Shown one piece after another: positions 52,232 through 61,700 of a stretch of DNA of 64,000 nt. The translations under genes were made by a program, and so were the position numbers. The notes beneath the pieces were generated by a model. That model saw only the letters and a program-made list of their open reading frames with translations, ran no database searches and was not told the DNA's origin. Position 1 is the first letter of the stretch. Each line of letters opens with the position of its first letter. Source of the DNA: Vallitalea guaymasensis (GTDB lineage: Bacteria; Bacillota; Clostridia; Lachnospirales; Vallitaleaceae); contig NZ_CP058561.1 of assembly GCF_018141425.1 (NCBI RefSeq), forward strand, positions 620,001-684,000. The letters run 5' to 3'.

Positions 52232-52681
52232 TTATAGATGCCTTTCTGCCATCTCACTGGTTTTTTCAATAAAAGTTACCACTATTTCTAATTCATGGTC
52301 ACTTAATTCGTCTAGATATTGTAATATATCTTTATCAGATACTTTGTGATGTTCTTCATGGCTTAAATACGCTTTCTGACCTTTATCTGTTAATTTTACT
52401 AACAACCTTGTATTATTTGTCTCGTCAAGGTACTTTTCAACTAACCCCTTTCTTTCTAGCTTTTTAAGAGACTGTGAGACTGCTCCCTTAGTAACTCCAA
52501 ATTTTCTCGCTATTTCTGAAACATGTAGATTAGCATAATCTCCTATTAATTTAATTATATGGATTTCACTTCTATATATGTCTACATCTGTTCCATAATT
52601 ACGAGGATTTTTACCACAATTAGATATTTTTTCTGTCATAGTCATAAATTTTTCAATTGCTTCTTCCATATTCTTCTTCAT
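52232..52681 (-). CDS. MarR-family transcriptional regulator
   Basis: The 149-residue protein has the MarR winged helix (SEIHIIKLIGDYANLHVSEIARKFGVTKGAVSQSLKKLERKGLVEKYLDETNNTRLLVKLTDKGQKAYLSHEEHH), flanked by the dimerisation helices. It precedes the two ABC genes on the same strand. One operator sits in its own promoter and a second one before the transporter genes, so it most likely represses both. The ribosome site is weak. Confidence 0.9.
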   Translation of the reverse strand: MKKNMEEAIEKFMTMTEKISNCGKNPRNYGTDVDIYRSEIHIIKLIGDYANLHVSEIARKFGVTKGAVSQSLKKLERKGLVEKYLDETNNTRLLVKLTDKGQKAYLSHEEHHKVSDKDILQYLDELSDHELEIVVTFIEKTSEMAERHL

Positions 52682-52689
52682 ACTATCAT

Positions 52690-52706
52690 CGTATACTAGC
52701 TATACG
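52690..52706. promoter_or_regulatory. MarR operator before marR
   Basis: CGTATA-CTAGC-TATACG is a perfect palindrome with a 5-base spacer, directly upstream of the marR start. It matches the arms and spacing of the site at 52196-52214. Confidence 0.75.
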
Positions 52707-52826
52707 TTTTTGTCAACCTTTAATTTTAATAATTTTATCAAGCAGAATAAGTTTTATGAATACAACCAGTATAAAACTGGATAAATGGGTATTGCTTATT
52801 ATGACATATTATGATAATATATTTTG

Positions 52827-52917
52827 TGCAGGGAATGAAGTTCTCCCTTAGCAAAAGCTAGAACCGCTTATACGCTGATGACTTCTGTGATTATATCGCA
52901 GAACCATCAGCTTTTTT
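52827..52917 (+). ncRNA. Fluoride riboswitch (crcB motif) with terminator
   Basis: The aptamer core reads AGGGAATGAAGTTCTCCCT, then a small TAGC-AAAA-GCTA hairpin, AACCGC, and GCTGATGACTTCTGTG. It has GAAGT pairing with ACTTC, GGGA with TCCC, and the conserved GCTGATGAC of the crcB motif. GCTGATG at 52874-52880 can instead pair with CATCAGC at 52905-52911, making a terminator that includes TTCTG/CAGAA and ends in six T (52912-52917). Ligand binding would stop terminator formation and turn on the antiporter gene 52 bases further on. Confidence 0.85.
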
Positions 52918-52968
52918 ATTGAATAGATAAAAAACTTTTGTTGTGTTCTGCCAAAGGAGGATTATTAG

Positions 52969-54159
52969 ATGTTATTTAGTTTAGCATTAATTTTGATTTT
53001 AGGATTTGCACTAAGTGGAATTCTTAACAAGTTAAATCTACCTGGTCTATTAGGTATGATCTTAACCGGAGTGATACTTGGTCCATTTGTACTTAACCTT
53101 ATTTCACCAGAAATTCTTAATATTTCTGGCGACCTTAGAGAAATTGCCTTGATAGTAATTCTAATTAGGGCTGGTCTATCTCTTGATATAAGAGATTTGA
53201 AGAAAGTTGGTAAACAAGCCGTACTAATGTGTTTTATCCCTGCAACTCTCGAATTAACAGCAGTAATTATACTGGCTCCAATATTTTTTCATATAAGTTA
53301 TATTGAAGCAGCTATCATGGGGACTGTATTAGCCGCTGTTTCACCAGCAGTAGTTGTGCCAAGGATGATTAACCTAATGGAACGTGGTTATGGAAATGAC
53401 AAAAGCATACCTCAATTGATAATGGCAAGTTCATCTGTTGACGATATCTATGTTATTGTTTTATTCACCGCTTTTTTAGGAATGTATAGTGGAAAAGGCT
53501 TCGAGACTTCAAGCTTATTATCTGTACCATTATCAATAGTACTTGGATTACTACTTGGTATACTAACAGGTATTGTCTTTATCTGGGTAGTAAAAAGGCT
53601 TCATATGAGAGATACTGTCAAAGTGCTTATAATACTCAGTATTTCATTTTTATTTTTGACTCTTGAGAGTTATGTAAAACCTACAGTATCAATATCTGGT
53701 TTGCTCGCTGTTATGGCTCTAGGTGGAACCATATCTGAATCCTATAATGTACTGGCTAGAAGATTGATGACTAAGTTTTCTAAGATATGGGTAGGCGCAG
53801 AGATACTATTATTTGTATTAGTTGGTGCAGCTGTGGATATTAGATATCTGGCTGGTGCAGGTTTAATCTCTATACTACTTGTTTTATGTGCGTTAGTATT
53901 CAGAATTTGTGGTGTAAACATTTGTTTATTAAAATCAAGCTTGAATAAAAAAGAAAGACTATTTTGTTCAATAGCCTATCTGCCAAAAGCAACTGTACAA
54001 GCAGCTATTGGCGCTATACCTTTACAAAAAGGAGTCGAATCTGGGAACACGATTCTCACTGTAGCTGTTCTAGCCATTATAATAACCGCTCCCCTTGGAG
54101 CTATAGGTATTGATTATACCCATAAAAAATTCTTGAATCATGCAGCAACCAATAGTTAA
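52969..54159 (+). CDS. Cation/proton antiporter (CPA family), under fluoride riboswitch control
   Basis: The 396-residue protein has 11-12 membrane helices and the CPA exchanger motifs LNLPGLLGMILTGVILGP, ALIVILIRAGLSLDIRDLKK, GTVLAAVSPAVVVPRM and SSVDDIYVIVLF (the paired Asp of the exchanger core). A terminal LPKATVQAAIGAIPLQKG follows. The soluble TrkA-type domain of larger CPA2 proteins is absent. Fluoride riboswitches are known to precede such antiporters as well as CrcB/Fluc and CLC-F, so a role in fluoride resistance or the ion balance that accompanies it is likely. AAAGGAGG precedes the ATG. Confidence 0.9.
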   Translation: MLFSLALILILGFALSGILNKLNLPGLLGMILTGVILGPFVLNLISPEILNISGDLREIALIVILIRAGLSLDIRDLKKVGKQAVLMCFIPATLELTAVIILAPIFFHISYIEAAIMGTVLAAVSPAVVVPRMINLMERGYGNDKSIPQLIMASSSVDDIYVIVLFTAFLGMYSGKGFETSSLLSVPLSIVLGLLLGILTGIVFIWVVKRLHMRDTVKVLIILSISFLFLTLESYVKPTVSISGLLAVMALGGTISESYNVLARRLMTKFSKIWVGAEILLFVLVGAAVDIRYLAGAGLISILLVLCALVFRICGVNICLLKSSLNKKERLFCSIAYLPKATVQAAIGAIPLQKGVESGNTILTVAVLAIIITAPLGAIGIDYTHKKFLNHAATNS

Positions 54160-54178
54160 GACATATAATCAATAAAAA

Positions 54179-54232
54179 TGAGGCTCACCTAATGCATTAA
54201 TATAAAAGAAATGTATTATTGTGAAGCCTCAT
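54179..54232. terminator. Bidirectional hairpin between antiporter and copA genes
   Basis: ATGAGGCTCAC at 54179-54189 pairs with GTGAAGCCTCAT at 54221-54232 with one bulge. On the minus strand it is followed by TTTTTATTG, suiting termination of copA. The convergent genes end at 54159 and 54287. Confidence 0.65.
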
Positions 54233-54286
54233 CCTTAATTAAAGAGAAATATAATTTAAAACTCTCTGAAATGCTACTCTACTAAT

Positions 54287-56743
54287 TTATATATCATACA
54301 ACTTGATATTTCTTAATCTAAGAGCATTAGTAACCACTGATACAGAACTAAATGACATTGCGGCAGCTCCAATCATCGGATTAAGTAAAGGTCCGCCAAA
54401 TATATGAAGTAATCCTGCTGCTATTGGTATACCCAATGTATTATATCCAAATGCCCAGAATAAGTTTTGTTTGATGTTTCTAATAGTCCCTTTGCTGAGC
54501 TCTATTGCTTTTATAACATCTACAATGCTGTCTTTCATCAATACTATATCTGCTGATTCCATAGCGACATCAGTTCCTGAACCTATAGCTATCCCTATAT
54601 CTGCCTGTGCTAATGCTGGGGCATCGTTGATTCCATCACCGACCATTGCAACTCTATATCCTTTATCTTGCAGAGCTTTGACTTCTCTAGATTTATCTTC
54701 CGGTAAAACTTCTGCTATAGTTAAGCTTATTCCAACTTCTTTAGCTATAGCTTCAGCTGTTTTCTTATGATCACCAGTTATCATAGCTACTTTTATACCC
54801 ATATCTTGTAGATGGTCAATAGCTTTTTTACTATCTGGCTTAACTGTATCTGCTACAGCTACTATACCAACATATTTTCCATTAATAGCGATAAACATTG
54901 GTGTTTTACCCTCAGAAGCCAAATCCTCACCTTTACTAATATCACACTCTTTGATATTAAACTCTTTCATCATCTTTTCATTACCTAATAAAAGCTCTTT
55001 ACCTTCTATTACAGCTTTTATACCTTGACCAGAAATGGTTTTAAAATCTGTAATAGCACTAACTAATTCTATATTATCTAATTCAGCTTTATGAACTATG
55101 GCTTCACCTAGAGGATGCTCTGAACCTTTTTCTGCCGAAGCAATTAATCTTAATATCTCTTTTTTGTCATAATCTTTAGTTATCAGATCAGTAACTACTG
55201 GCTTACCTTCTGTAATTGTACCCGTCTTATCAAAAACAACAACATCAATTTTATGTGCTGTCTCAAGTGCTACTCCGCTTTTAATCAAAACTCCTTCATC
55301 TGCACCTTTTCCAGTTCCAACCATAATGGCTGTTGGTGTAGCTAAGCCAAGTGCACAAGGGCAAGCTATAACAAGAACAGAAATGAATACCTTAAGAGTA
55401 AGTTCTAGATCACCAGTTCCTATATACCATGCGATTCCAGCTAATACAGCTATTGATATTACAATAGGTACAAAATAACCAGCTATGATATCTGCCAATT
55501 TTGCAATTGGTGCCTTTGACCCTTGAGCCTGTTCAACTAGATCAATAATCTTTGCCAGTGCTGTATCATCACCAACTTTGGTAGTTTCAATCTTCAACAA
55601 CCCATTTTTATTAATGCTTGCTCCTATTACACTACTTCCAACTTTTTTTTCTACAGGTATACTCTCACCGCTTATCATTGATTCATCAACTGAACTTCTA
55701 CCCTCTGTCACACGTCCATCAACAGGTATTTTTTCACCCGGTTTTACTAGTACGATATCCCCTACTTCTACTTCATCTATAGGCATACGTATTTCTTCGG
55801 TTCCATGTAATACTAAGGCTTCTTTCGGTCTGAGTCCTATTAATTTTTTGATGGCTTCAGATGCTTTACCCTTGGAACGATTCTCTAAGGATTTACCAAG
55901 CATTATTAATGCTATGATAGTTCCTGCTGATTCAATATATAAGTCTTTTACATATTGAACTTGTCCAATACTTATTTGGTATGTTGCAACTATACCATAT
56001 ATTATCGCCGCAGATGTACCTACTGCAATAAGTGAATCCATATTGGGATGCCCAGTGAATAGAGCTTTGAACCCTCTACTATAAAAATATCTACCAACTA
56101 CAACTATAGGTATAAGCAATATAAATTGTGCAAGTGCAAAATTAAGTGGCTCATACATAGGATTGATGAATTTAGGAATTGGTAATCCTATCATATGTCC
56201 CATGGATATATATAGAAGAGGAATAACAAATCCTATGGCGATCTTTAATCTAAACCACATTTTCTTCTGTTCTATATTATTAGAATTATCTTCTTCAGCA
56301 TCATTATTCCGTTCTATTTCCTTAGGGGTAAATCCTGCTTTAATTATTGCTTTTTTAATTTCTGATAATCTTACTTTCTTAACATCATATTTTATATATG
56401 CTTTGCCCACTAGAACATTTATTGATACTTCTAAAATACCATCTAATTTATTAACACCTGTTTCAATTGTTTTGGCACAAGCAGCACAATGCATTCCTTC
56501 TATTGGTATTACAACCTTTTTTTCTTCTGAATCTTCTGAAGGCACAAATCCAGCTTTTTCAACTGCTTCAAAGATTTTGCCTTTGTCAACTACATCTTCG
56601 TCATACTCTATTTGCATTTTTTTAGTGTTTATATTAACACTAACTGAAGAAACACCATCTATTTTTTTAGTTACTCGTTCCACCGCTGATGAACAAGCTG
56701 CACAATGCATTCCTTCTACTTTATACGTTTTTTTTGTTTTCAT
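54287..56743 (-). CDS. copA: Copper-translocating P-type ATPase (CopA-like)
   Basis: This 818-residue P1B-type ATPase has two N-terminal heavy-metal domains ([11 protein letters not shown] at residues 11-21 and [11 protein letters not shown] near 84-94) and eight membrane helices. The metal site is [17 protein letters not shown]. The phosphorylation motif is [14 protein letters not shown], the nucleotide-binding HP is in SEHPLGEA, and the hinge is [30 protein letters not shown] plus the terminal YNTLGIP and [16 protein letters not shown] place it with Cu(I) exporters. It follows the HTH regulator by 34 bases, and a Fur-like box precedes that operon. Confidence 0.94.
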   Translation of the reverse strand: MKTKKTYKVEGMHCAACSSAVERVTKKIDGVSSVSVNINTKKMQIEYDEDVVDKGKIFEAVEKAGFVPSEDSEEKKVVIPIEGMHCAACAKTIETGVNKLDGILEVSINVLVGKAYIKYDVKKVRLSEIKKAIIKAGFTPKEIERNNDAEEDNSNNIEQKKMWFRLKIAIGFVIPLLYISMGHMIGLPIPKFINPMYEPLNFALAQFILLIPIVVVGRYFYSRGFKALFTGHPNMDSLIAVGTSAAIIYGIVATYQISIGQVQYVKDLYIESAGTIIALIMLGKSLENRSKGKASEAIKKLIGLRPKEALVLHGTEEIRMPIDEVEVGDIVLVKPGEKIPVDGRVTEGRSSVDESMISGESIPVEKKVGSSVIGASINKNGLLKIETTKVGDDTALAKIIDLVEQAQGSKAPIAKLADIIAGYFVPIVISIAVLAGIAWYIGTGDLELTLKVFISVLVIACPCALGLATPTAIMVGTGKGADEGVLIKSGVALETAHKIDVVVFDKTGTITEGKPVVTDLITKDYDKKEILRLIASAEKGSEHPLGEAIVHKAELDNIELVSAITDFKTISGQGIKAVIEGKELLLGNEKMMKEFNIKECDISKGEDLASEGKTPMFIAINGKYVGIVAVADTVKPDSKKAIDHLQDMGIKVAMITGDHKKTAEAIAKEVGISLTIAEVLPEDKSREVKALQDKGYRVAMVGDGINDAPALAQADIGIAIGSGTDVAMESADIVLMKDSIVDVIKAIELSKGTIRNIKQNLFWAFGYNTLGIPIAAGLLHIFGGPLLNPMIGAAAMSFSSVSVVTNALRLRNIKLYDI

Positions 56744-56777
56744 AACATCAAACCTCCAATCTTGTTATTTACATTTA

Positions 56778-57242
56778 TTATTGAAATTTTTTAAGACGGT
56801 TGGCTACTTCTTCTAGAAAAGTAGCGTTCCCCCATAAAACAAATCTAGCTCGTTTTTCTGCTGAATCATATATATAATTGAATTTGTATTGGTTTTGCCC
56901 TTCCATAGACATTATTACATCTGTTATTTCATGGGCAATGGGTTTAGCTTCTTCTTGTTCATTAACGTAATAGTCTATTATACTACACACTTGAAGCTTG
57001 TCTTCTGTTGTCCTGTTTTGTCCATCCATAAATACACAGAAATCATCTTGGCTAACATCACCATTTCCACATGCGCATTTTGAGTCTTCGTAGTATTTGT
57101 CCAATGCACTTTCATATATTCTCCATTGTCCACCTACCTTCAAAGCCTGTATTTTACCACTATATATATATCTTCTTATGGTCTTGGTATGAACTTCTAA
57201 TTTGCTAGCAACTTCATCAATAGTGTAATATTTTTCTTCCAT
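56778..57242 (-). CDS. Excisionase-type HTH regulator with Cys-containing C-terminal domain
   Basis: Residues 1-50 are an HTH_17/excisionase-like winged helix (YYTIDEVASKLEVHTKTIRRYIYSGKIQALKVGGQWRIYESALDKYYED). A segment CACGN and a C-terminal domain of about 90 residues follow (FCVFMDGQNRTTEDKLQVCSIIDYYV through RFVLWGNATFLEEVANRL). Four Cys (KCACGNGD, DDFC and LQVC) could sense metal. I start at ATG 57240-57242, preceded by AAAGGTG. It is the probable regulator of copA, which follows after 34 bases. It is not a CopY or CueR homologue. Confidence 0.75.
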   Translation of the reverse strand: MEEKYYTIDEVASKLEVHTKTIRRYIYSGKIQALKVGGQWRIYESALDKYYEDSKCACGNGDVSQDDFCVFMDGQNRTTEDKLQVCSIIDYYVNEQEEAKPIAHEITDVIMSMEGQNQYKFNYIYDSAEKRARFVLWGNATFLEEVANRLKKFQ

Positions 57243-57286
57243 GAGCATCACCTTTCTAGTATTTTAATAAATACATTATATCATAT

Positions 57287-57301
57287 TGAAAATGATTTTC
57301 A
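57287..57301. promoter_or_regulatory. Fur-like box before the HTH-copA operon
   Basis: TGAAAATGATTTTCA matches TGATAATNATTATCA at 12 of 14 defined positions. It extends to a 17-base perfect palindrome (57286-57302). It lies 45 bases before the HTH gene start. Confidence 0.6.
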
Positions 57302-57307
57302 AGTACT

Positions 57308-57346
57308 TTTGTACAAAATTGTCCAACTTTGTTCACTTTGTACAAA
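57308..57346. promoter_or_regulatory. Paired TTTGTACAAA palindromes upstream of the HTH-copA operon
   Basis: The 10-base palindrome TTTGTACAAA occurs at 57308-57317 and again at 57337-57346, 29 bases apart (nearly three helical turns). It sits directly upstream of the Fur-like box. It is a good candidate for the operator of the HTH regulator. Confidence 0.6.
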
Positions 57347-57511
57347 TTACTTGAGCATCTATATATACATTTCATTAAGTTCAATATATTTCCCTTGAAT
57401 CTTATTCAACACATTTAAATCATTATTTATAGTAATTAACACTAAAAAAGAGCTTTATTCTCCTTAGAGAAATAAAACTCTTATAATTATGTATATCCTT
57501 TTAAATAATAT

Positions 57512-58207
57512 TTACTGGTTGATTAGTATCATTTTATACAAATCATCTTCAACTTTATCAGCCCTTATTACAAAATCAAATTTATCATAGTCCAAGCAAA
57601 GATGAAAATCTTCTTTTGGCTGACTATCCTGTGTATCTACTTGATGGAATCTCTCTCCACCATTGTTTAATAACTTATCTTTTAAACTAGATAAATCAAA
57701 ATCTTTATTTAGCAACAAGCTTTTTATGTAGTCAGCACATAGGACATCTTCTTTCGCTTCATAAGAACCCCCATTACCCATTGCTACAAGAGATACTTTT
57801 TCTGGCTGTTCATGTAAAATGTATTTTGCTATAGCTTTAGCATTAACAAAACTGCCTGTTATAATTTCTGTAGCATTTTTTGCATTCACAATTCCCCTAG
57901 TACCCGCACTAGTTGTATGAACTACTGTACTTCCTTTTATATCCTCAGCTTCATTTATAAAATATGGGGAATTTCCATATTCAAAACCATCTAATAAGAG
58001 TCCATCCCTTTCACCTACTAAAATATACTCTGGATGCTCTAATTTAAGTTGTTGAGCTTTTTCTATTGTTCCAACAGTATAAATATTTTTTACCCCCTGT
58101 TGGTATAGGTAACACTCTACACTAAAAGCTCTAAATACATCAATAATGACCGTAAGCCCTTCTGCATGTTTTGCTCCTTCTAATAAATTTAGTATTTTTA
58201 TTTCCAT
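57512..58207 (-). CDS. comB: 2-Phosphosulfolactate phosphatase family protein (ComB-like)
   Basis: The 231-residue protein has ComB motifs: LTVIIDVFRAFSVECYLYQQGV near the N-terminus (the Asp-Val-Phe-Arg-Ala-x-Thr/Ser loop), LVGERDGLLLDGFEYGNSP, VVHTTSAGTRGIVNA and SLVAMGNGGSYEAKEDVLCADYI. ComB dephosphorylates 2-phosphosulfolactate in coenzyme M synthesis. In Clostridia without coenzyme M the real substrate is unclear. It lies 60 bases after the helical-repeat gene on the same strand. A small hairpin with AAGAG/CTCTT arms follows (about 57450-57482). Confidence 0.85.
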   Translation of the reverse strand: MEIKILNLLEGAKHAEGLTVIIDVFRAFSVECYLYQQGVKNIYTVGTIEKAQQLKLEHPEYILVGERDGLLLDGFEYGNSPYFINEAEDIKGSTVVHTTSAGTRGIVNAKNATEIITGSFVNAKAIAKYILHEQPEKVSLVAMGNGGSYEAKEDVLCADYIKSLLLNKDFDLSSLKDKLLNNGGERFHQVDTQDSQPKEDFHLCLDYDKFDFVIRADKVEDDLYKMILINQ

Positions 58208-58267
58208 TTCATCATCCCTATCTATAACTTAGCTTTTTCAGCTTTATCATCTTCAACAATCTATATA

Positions 58268-58915
58268 TTAGAGTTCATATTTCTTCTTTAATCTTTTAGC
58301 CATTTTCTTTGTCTTAGGACTAATGCTTTCCATACAATCATTAATAAATATATCAATTCTACTTTTATGGTCTACTGCTACTTTATTATATATTGAATCA
58401 AAAATCTCTAGAATATCGTATTTCAATAATTCTATCTGTTTTTCTGAATATGATGTTATATGCTCTATATTAAGTACCATTTCAATTATTTTCGCAATTA
58501 GGTCTTCTCTATGCTTAAGTACTTTCTTTAGATTTCTTACACAGCATTGCGCTGTCATGAATTTTTCATCATCAATACATTTAACATATTCATCAAAAAT
58601 AATATCAAACCTGTAATTAACATCAACTACTGTAAGATTAGCAATTAGTGTCATTCCTATGTCACGATGATAAGAATTTTTATGATTAAGCAACGATGCA
58701 AATTCATCCCAATATTCATAGAACAATTCTGGTTTTATTTCACTTGCATGTGCTAGAACATAATAACTATTATAATAAACCATGATTTCTTTGTAAGTCA
58801 TCAAATACAACACTACTCTATCTCTATATTCTTTATCATCTATTATTTTATCTGCTATTGCAGCTATGTCCAAATCTTTTTTCTTGATTTCTTCAATAAA
58901 TGTATTATCTATCAT
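58268..58915 (-). CDS. HEAT-like helical repeat protein
   Basis: The 215-residue protein is all-helical, with repeated helix pairs such as ASEIKPELFYEYWDEFASLLNHKNSYHRDIGMTLIANLTVVD and CIDDEKFMTAQCCVRNLKKVLKHRED. These resemble HEAT-type repeats of DNA alkylation-repair-like or scaffold proteins, but no catalytic residues are recognised. I start at ATG 58913-58915 after GGGAGG. The C-terminus is basic (KTKKMAKRLKKKYEL). It may be co-transcribed with comB. Function unknown. Confidence 0.7.
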   Translation of the reverse strand: MIDNTFIEEIKKKDLDIAAIADKIIDDKEYRDRVVLYLMTYKEIMVYYNSYYVLAHASEIKPELFYEYWDEFASLLNHKNSYHRDIGMTLIANLTVVDVNYRFDIIFDEYVKCIDDEKFMTAQCCVRNLKKVLKHREDLIAKIIEMVLNIEHITSYSEKQIELLKYDILEIFDSIYNKVAVDHKSRIDIFINDCMESISPKTKKMAKRLKKKYEL

Positions 58916-59057
58916 AGGATAACATCCTCCCATATTAATGACTTTTGAACTCTATTTTAATATGATACATTAGAGTTAATGATATTGCAAGCTACATAGA
59001 AAAGTAGAAAGTAAATGGGGTGAAATTCAAAAAATTTCACCCCAAGTAAGATATTAT

Positions 59058-61193
59058 CTAATTCATACTATTTTCTTTAATTATCTCATCAAAACTATTT
59101 GAATCCATAATATGTTTCATTGCCTTTTCAATATCTATTGGACTAGTATAACCATTATATGAAATACAATAATATATATCATTATCACACCAGACATACT
59201 CAATGTCTCTATCTGGTTCTGTCTGATTTCCGAATAACTCACATGTATAGATTATTTTCAACACTTTTCTATTATTGATATATTCCCAATTACCTTCCAT
59301 CTTTTCAAACCAAACCTTTTCAGAATCAGCTATCTCTAATTTACCAAGTTTAGTAAATTGATTATAATAATAAGGAATTTCCTGTGTTTGTACTAGATTG
59401 AAGCCACCTTCAAAATTCAGATTTATATCTTTTCTATCTTCTGAAGCTTGAATTCTAGTATATTTACCTAAAAAATCATCAATAGGTAGTTTAAAATCAA
59501 ATCCTACAATTTCTCTAGCTGTTTCCATATCTTCCATACTATACACACAAAAATCTATATTAGGTAGATCAAAGATACTTTTATCAACATCTTCTGGATT
59601 TTTTAGAGATTTAATTATTTCAGCAACTTCTGATAATGGTATTTCACCTTTAATACTATTGTCTCCATTAACTTTTTGATAATCTATGACATAATATATA
59701 TCATTTTTCTTATATATAAAATGTTTAGTAGTCTCAGAACCAAACTTAGTAACTAATATTTCGCCCTCTATACCTTCAATACTACTTGGATATCTATCTA
59801 TTTTTACTGTCCTATTACCAAAATATTCATCTGGATCTTTTTGAAACATCATAATATCAACAAAGAATCCATTATCATTATCATAAAACAATCTAGCTCT
59901 TTCATCATGTGGAAACCAAGCTAATTCGCCCAAATAATAATTGTTTTGTGGTACATAGTCTGGCACCATAAAATCAAATTCTACATTATCAATAAAACTA
60001 TCTAAATTGTTATACCTGTTACAATATAATTTAACTAAGATATCATCCATCATGTCCTTATTCTCATCTATTTCTAGATTATCTATAGAATCTTTCAACT
60101 CATCATTTTTTTGTCTAGCACTTACAGGATTAGTTAGCACTATGCCTCCAATCAATAATGCTGACATTATAGATAATGCTGTAAATTTATATGTATTTTT
60201 TTTAAACTTATTAATCATTATTATTCTCCTCTCCAACTGCTTCTTGGTATTGTTAAGATAACAAGCTAATCCTATCTGATTACGCCTTGATAGAAACAAT
60301 CGTGTTACAACCAATATACTTTCCCCATATGATATTGCATTGTCCTCGCCTAATCTATCAAGGACGTAAGTATCACAGGCTAATTCTATATCTGATCTAA
60401 TAATAGAAGTTATTTTCCATATTATAGGATTAAACCAGTGAATACCTATAGCTATAACGCTAAATATGTTGTAAATTAGGTCCTTTCTCTTATAATGAGC
60501 AAGTTCATGCAAAATCACATGTTGAAAATGCTCTTTATCCACTTTAATCATCTGCTTAGGAATGTATACACTAGGTCTAAATATACCTATTATGAATGGG
60601 CTTTTGAAATTATCTCCCATATATATATTTACATTTCTTTTTATACCTAATATCTTTTTACATTTCTCCATAATAATTAGTAACTCACTATCATCTATTC
60701 GTTCACATGATTTTAATTTATAAGTGAATCTCCCCTGTATTAAAATTGCACCAATCAGGATTATTAATAATCCAGCTAACCATATTATTGATAGTATGTT
60801 AGTAAAACTAATTTTATTTTCAACATGTGTTGTACTGACAGTAGGCAATTCTAGACGTTTATCATTATTTTTGATATAATCAACTTGTGTTATTTTTCCT
60901 ATACTATTTCTTGGAGTTTGTCGATTTTCTATATTGGGATGTATAGTGGACAAACTCTCTGATATAGTATTTTCTGCTCCATATTGTGGCAGTAGATTTA
61001 GTATACTCATAGAACTTTCTGGCACTATAAGCATACAGAATCTTAATAAAATAAAACTTAATAGTATCTGATTAAATCGGATACTTATTTTTGCTTTGAA
61101 TAGATATCTGATTAAGAGTATTATTACTGCTATTATACTTGAGGTGAACGTAACTAAAAGTACATTCATGAAAACCGTATTTAAAATATCCAT
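59058..61193 (-). CDS. BlaR1/MecR1-like M56 metallopeptidase with a non-PBP sensor region
   Basis: The N-terminal 370 residues match the BlaR1/MecR1 membrane protease. They have four membrane segments, the zinc motif HVILHELAHYKRKDLI (HExxH, about residue 228), WFNPIIWK and ELACDTYVL. A further membrane segment lies near residue 350. The C-terminal 340 residues are not a penicillin-binding domain: no Ser-x-x-Lys or Lys-Thr-Gly is seen. They contain two DUF4367-like beta modules (FMVPDYVP, then FKLPIDDFLGKYTRI). The signal is therefore probably not a beta-lactam. It follows blaI by 19 bases in one operon. Confidence 0.88.
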   Translation of the reverse strand: MDILNTVFMNVLLVTFTSSIIAVIILLIRYLFKAKISIRFNQILLSFILLRFCMLIVPESSMSILNLLPQYGAENTISESLSTIHPNIENRQTPRNSIGKITQVDYIKNNDKRLELPTVSTTHVENKISFTNILSIIWLAGLLIILIGAILIQGRFTYKLKSCERIDDSELLIIMEKCKKILGIKRNVNIYMGDNFKSPFIIGIFRPSVYIPKQMIKVDKEHFQHVILHELAHYKRKDLIYNIFSVIAIGIHWFNPIIWKITSIIRSDIELACDTYVLDRLGEDNAISYGESILVVTRLFLSRRNQIGLACYLNNTKKQLERRIIMINKFKKNTYKFTALSIMSALLIGGIVLTNPVSARQKNDELKDSIDNLEIDENKDMMDDILVKLYCNRYNNLDSFIDNVEFDFMVPDYVPQNNYYLGELAWFPHDERARLFYDNDNGFFVDIMMFQKDPDEYFGNRTVKIDRYPSSIEGIEGEILVTKFGSETTKHFIYKKNDIYYVIDYQKVNGDNSIKGEIPLSEVAEIIKSLKNPEDVDKSIFDLPNIDFCVYSMEDMETAREIVGFDFKLPIDDFLGKYTRIQASEDRKDINLNFEGGFNLVQTQEIPYYYNQFTKLGKLEIADSEKVWFEKMEGNWEYINNRKVLKIIYTCELFGNQTEPDRDIEYVWCDNDIYYCISYNGYTSPIDIEKAMKHIMDSNSFDEIIKENSMN

Positions 61194-61212
61194 AGCTATT
61201 ACTCCTTATATA

Positions 61213-61608
61213 CTACTTATTCTTAGTGCTATCTTTTTTCTTGTTATCCAACATTTTTTGAAGCTTATCAATATCTTCTTCTGACAAATCTTCTTGTTCA
61301 ATGAAGTTATAAACCAGCCTATCAACAGCACCATCATAAATTTTTTGAAGAAAACTCTTGTTCTCAACTTTTACATATTCTTTTTGAGTAATAACAGGAT
61401 AATATAAATAGTTGCGCCCTAACCTGTTATAGGATATTGCTTTCTTTTTAACAAGTCTAGTAATAAAAGTTTTAATAGTTTGTGGATTCCAATTCATTTT
61501 TTCAGATAAACTATTTATTATCTCGTCAGAAGTAATAGGATTTTTCTTCCATATTAATTTCATCACTTCTAATTCTGAATCAGAGATACTAGGAATATTC
61601 TTCTTCAT
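61213..61608 (-). CDS. BlaI/MecI/CopY-family repressor
   Basis: The 131-residue protein is a canonical BlaI-type winged helix (ISDSELEVMKLIWKKNPITSDEIINSLSEKMNWNPQTIKTFITRLVKKKAISYNRLGRNYLYYPVITQKEY). The dimerisation helices follow (SFLQKIYDGAVDRLVYNFIEQEDLSEEDIDKLQKML). Two TACANNTGTA operators lie just upstream. Release would follow cleavage triggered by the M56 protease encoded next. AGGAGG precedes the start. Confidence 0.93.
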   Translation of the reverse strand: MKKNIPSISDSELEVMKLIWKKNPITSDEIINSLSEKMNWNPQTIKTFITRLVKKKAISYNRLGRNYLYYPVITQKEYVKVENKSFLQKIYDGAVDRLVYNFIEQEDLSEEDIDKLQKMLDNKKKDSTKNK

Positions 61609-61634
61609 ATGATAAATCCTCCTATTTTTAAATC

Positions 61635-61670
61635 TACACGTGTAAATCTATTAATTAGTTTACACTTGTA
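61635..61670. promoter_or_regulatory. Tandem BlaI operators
   Basis: TACACGTGTA at 61635-61644 and TACACTTGTA at 61661-61670 both fit the BlaI/MecI consensus TACANNTGTA and are 26 bases apart. They lie 27 bases upstream of the blaI start, between it and the AraC gene that ends at 61701. Confidence 0.85.
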
Positions 61671-61700
61671 GATTTAAAATGTCAAGACATTTTTTTATAA

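Noticed and set aside
56163-56816. 217-residue open frame opposite copA
   Set aside because: It is the antisense shadow of the heavy-metal-binding domains and first helices of CopA. No ribosome site is seen.
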